A stretch of DNA of 15,436 bases from NCBI GenBank assembly GCA_900548795.1, contig URLT01000038.1, positions 1-15,436 of the forward strand. Reading direction: 5' to 3'. The translations under genes were made by a program, and so were the position numbers. Shown piece after piece: positions 13,815 through 15,436 of the stretch. This stretch comes from an uncultured Eubacteriales bacterium. Lineage in GTDB: Bacteria; Bacillota; Clostridia; Oscillospirales; Oscillospiraceae. Below the pieces are notes generated by a model that was not told the origin of the DNA, made no database searches, and worked only from the letters and a program-made list of their open reading frames with translations. Within the stretch, counting starts at the first letter, position 1; each line of letters opens with the position of its first letter.

Positions 13815-14339
13815 GTGGTCTATACGCAGAGCTATGCCTCTCCGCTCGGCCGTCTGCTGTTGACGGCGGATGGAGACGGGCTGACGGGGCTGTGGTTTGA
13901 GAACCAGACGTCCGACATACCCATGCAGGAAAGCCGAGAAGAGGAGACGACGGCGCTGACGGCGGCAAAGCACTGGCTTGACCGCTATTTTTCCGGAACA
14001 CGGCCGGAGTGCACGCCGCCGCTGCACCTGATCGGCACGCCGTTTCGGCTGGCGGTCTGGGAGCTTTTGCTGAAAATATCTTATGGGCAGACAACCACCT
14101 ACGGCGCAATCGCAAAAGAGCTTTCAGAGCGACGCGGGGGCGCGCGCATGTCGGCGCAGGCCGTCGGCGGTGCGGTCGGGCATAACCCGATCTCTATTGT
14201 GATCCCGTGTCACCGTGTGGTCGGCTCATCGGGCAGCCTGACTGGCTATGCCGGGGGCATGGGCAAGAAGCTCTGGCTGCTCGAGCACGAGCATATCGAT
14301 GTCAGCGGCTTATATATCACGCAACGAATCAAAAAGTGA
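13815..14339 (+). CDS. ogt: Methylated-DNA-protein-cysteine S-methyltransferase
   Basis: 174 aa, starting at GTG 13815 with AAAGGAG (13802-13808) 6 nt away. It removes alkyl groups from O6-alkylguanine in DNA by suicide transfer to its own Cys. The active site IPCHRVVG is present with Cys132 in the PCHR motif. The HTH-like DNA-binding segment GQTTTYGAIAKEL and the Asn-containing helix AVGGAVGHNPISIV precede it, and GSLTGYAGGMGKKLWLLEHE follows. The N-terminal part (about 1-75) is the smaller ribonuclease-like domain. Size and layout fit Ogt/AdaB rather than a full Ada. It has no clear promoter and may be read from the upstream DUF134-NifX promoter; a terminator follows. Confidence 0.95.
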   Translation: MVYTQSYASPLGRLLLTADGDGLTGLWFENQTSDIPMQESREEETTALTAAKHWLDRYFSGTRPECTPPLHLIGTPFRLAVWELLLKISYGQTTTYGAIAKELSERRGGARMSAQAVGGAVGHNPISIVIPCHRVVGSSGSLTGYAGGMGKKLWLLEHEHIDVSGLYITQRIKK

Positions 14340-14342
14340 ACA

Positions 14343-14378
14343 AAAACGCACGGGACGGCTTTGCCGCTCGTGCGTTTT
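14343..14378 (+). terminator. Terminator after the methyltransferase gene
   Basis: AAAACGCACG (14343-14352) pairs with CGTGCGTTTT (14369-14378). An inner GGC/GCC (14357-14359 with 14363-14365) closes a TTT loop past a small internal loop. The T residues are part of the stem and no long T run follows, so moderate strength is expected. It begins 3 nt after the stop codon. Confidence 0.75.
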
Positions 14379-14427
14379 GCACGAAAGCCCATCGGAGGCA
14401 TAAGGGCGGAGAATTCCTTTTGCGGCT

Positions 14428-14592
14428 TAAGGAACCTCTGAATAAATCAGCTGCGGCGCTCAGCGGGTCTTTTGCCCCAACTGATTGGTTTGAAAATCTT
14501 GAAATACGAAAAGGATTCCTGCGATTTCCAAACCTCAATTTGAAACAAAATCCCTCGCTGACCACTCTTGCGATTTAATCAGAGGTTCCCTA
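14428..14592. mobile_element. MITE-like palindromic element with TA target duplication
   Basis: Terminal inverted repeats of 19 bp: left AGGAACCTCTGAATAAATC (14430-14448), right GATTTAATCAGAGGTTCCC (14572-14590), matching at 17 of 19 positions after reversal. The element of 161 bp is flanked by TA on both sides (14428-14429 and 14591-14592), a typical duplicated target. The interior is also roughly self-complementary (for example TTGGTTTGAAAATC with GATTTCCAAACCTCAA), so the whole element can fold as a long imperfect hairpin. No transposase is encoded, so mobilisation would need one in trans, perhaps of an IS5-like type. It explains the gap between the methyltransferase and the SAP gene. Confidence 0.75.
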
Positions 14593-14603
14593 AATTCGAG
14601 CAC

Positions 14604-15436
14604 TCAGAGCCTCTGTTCAACACGTCCACAAATTCCCAGAAAGGTCGGAGAGTCATCGGACAAATACGCAACTATCATAGCCACAAATTCGCCGCGTCCA
14701 AGAACATTATCTCGAAATTGGATTCTTTGACACATACTATTGATGATTGCTTCAGGTTGTTCACCCGGCCAAAATCGTGCCAGTATTTTATTCAGTTTTG
14801 ATATACGATACGAGCAGCTCTCCATAACCATTTCAGCGTAAGATGGGCACTGGGAGCTTTTTACCCCGTACTGGCGTTGCTCGGCTTCAAGCCTGAATCT
14901 TTCCGGGACTGCAAATGCGAATTCATTGTAAAACGCACGAATTAAAATTTCTGTGGCAGCGTCGGCTTTCCCCTCCTCAAGAAGAAAATCAGACTGTGTA
15001 TCCATGATTTGGATAAGCGGGTAATAATTCCCGCCTTTGGCGTACTGCATTGCATCAAGCGACTTTTTGTTTAGTGCCGCCCAGATTCTATCACGCCACA
15101 ACTTCGATGGATACCCTTGCATATCTTTGTTAATATCCCATACAGAAACACCGATATTATGCGAGTGCAGGTACATAACATACTCATTTTCTTCCAACTC
15201 TTCTTTTCCAAGCTCGGTCAGTACATACCACCTGTGTGTAACCTTTCTTTCGATTACTGCCGGGGCTACATTGTTTGCGATTCGAGAGACTAAATCCGCT
15301 TTTTTACCGGTTATCTTTAGGTTACTCTCCAACAAAATCGATTTTAACTCCGGAATGGTTAAGCTGCTCAGCGAATCAGCTGCTGTGCCTTCCTGAATAA
15401 ACCCACGGCGCTCCAAGGATTTTAACAATGCGGCGG
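14604..15436 (-). CDS. SAP-domain protein (partial, runs off the window)
   Basis: 277 visible codons, with the stop TGA at 14606-14604. The frame stays open to the window edge. The TTG at 15428 is not a credible start, because the residues before and after it (AALLKSLERRGFIQ) look like the middle of a helical, winged-helix-like segment. A SAP motif follows: LTIPELKSILLESNLKITGKKADLVSRI (from about 15365 to 15280), the DNA/RNA-binding helix-extended-loop-helix. After it comes the YVLTELGKEELEENEYV segment that often accompanies SAP domains in Clostridia, then a long mostly helical region I do not recognise. Codon use is clearly more AT-rich than in neighbouring genes, suggesting acquired DNA. 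The precise role is unknown. Confidence 0.75.
   Translation of the reverse strand, partial: AALLKSLERRGFIQEGTAADSLSSLTIPELKSILLESNLKITGKKADLVSRIANNVAPAVIERKVTHRWYVLTELGKEELEENEYVMYLHSHNIGVSVWDINKDMQGYPSKLWRDRIWAALNKKSLDAMQYAKGGNYYPLIQIMDTQSDFLLEEGKADAATEILIRAFYNEFAFAVPERFRLEAEQRQYGVKSSQCPSYAEMVMESCSYRISKLNKILARFWPGEQPEAIINSMCQRIQFRDNVLGRGEFVAMIVAYLSDDSPTFLGICGRVEQRL

Noticed and set aside
13763..13816. 9-bp direct repeat GCACGACGT on both sides of the short gap before the methyltransferase gene, plus a 5-bp hairpin
   Set aside because: Too short to support a repeat element or terminator; likely chance in GC-rich sequence.
15426..15428. TTG as the start of the SAP gene
   Set aside because: The frame continues to the window edge and the local sequence looks like the inside of a domain, so the gene is treated as partial.
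1..15436. tRNA, rRNA or CRISPR arrays
   Set aside because: No cloverleaf-like gene, rRNA segment or regularly spaced repeat was seen by eye.

Overview
The window looks like the chromosome of a GC-rich anaerobic Clostridia member (Firmicutes; probably Oscillospiraceae/Ruminococcaceae-like). The reasons are the gene order of the nusA-infB operon, strong purine-rich Shine-Dalgarno (SD) sites before nearly every gene, frequent GTG/TTG starts, and families common in gut Clostridia (DUF1538 with P-II-like proteins, a DUF134-NifX fusion, a DUF6591-like lipoprotein). Species cannot be named from sequence alone.

Region 1 (1-6390, + strand) is the conserved translation/RNA operon: end of nusA, ylxR (rnpM), ylxQ, infB, rbfA, nrnA (DHH phosphoesterase), truB and ribF. 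Genes overlap or are closely spaced, and the run ends at a strong intrinsic terminator (6353-6387). A terminator-like hairpin also sits inside the operon between infB and rbfA.

Region 2 (6390-7930, + strand) is sparser. It holds a candidate 44-codon small ORF behind an extended -10 promoter, a small single-pass membrane protein, a gene-free stretch, and an XRE regulator with a hydrophobic C-terminal half, closed by a bidirectional terminator.

Region 3 (7930-9306, - strand) is a two-gene unit: a four-helix membrane protein and a DUF6591-like lipoprotein. It is preceded by a roughly 200-nt leader that starts at a TATAAT promoter. The leader folds into a 12-bp closing helix, a three-way-junction-like interior, and mutually exclusive antiterminator and terminator hairpins. 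Wobble pairs show that the minus-strand RNA is the one that folds. It matches no RNA class I recognise and is the best candidate here for something undescribed.

Region 4 (9527-14380, + strand) is accessory metabolism. A DUF1538 duplicated membrane protein is followed by two P-II-like regulators, resembling in layout the AmtB-GlnK channel/regulator pair. Then come a flavodoxin-fold reductase and a GNAT acetyltransferase. A DUF134-NifX fusion follows under its own promoter and palindromic operator, with a strong in-frame internal ribosome site at the fusion joint. An Ogt-type DNA methyltransferase ends the region with its own terminator.

Region 5 (14428-15436) starts with a 161-bp MITE-like imperfect palindrome with 19-bp terminal inverted repeats and a TA duplication. 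The 3' end of an AT-richer SAP-domain gene on the minus strand follows and runs off the window. This looks like the edge of a more recently acquired segment.
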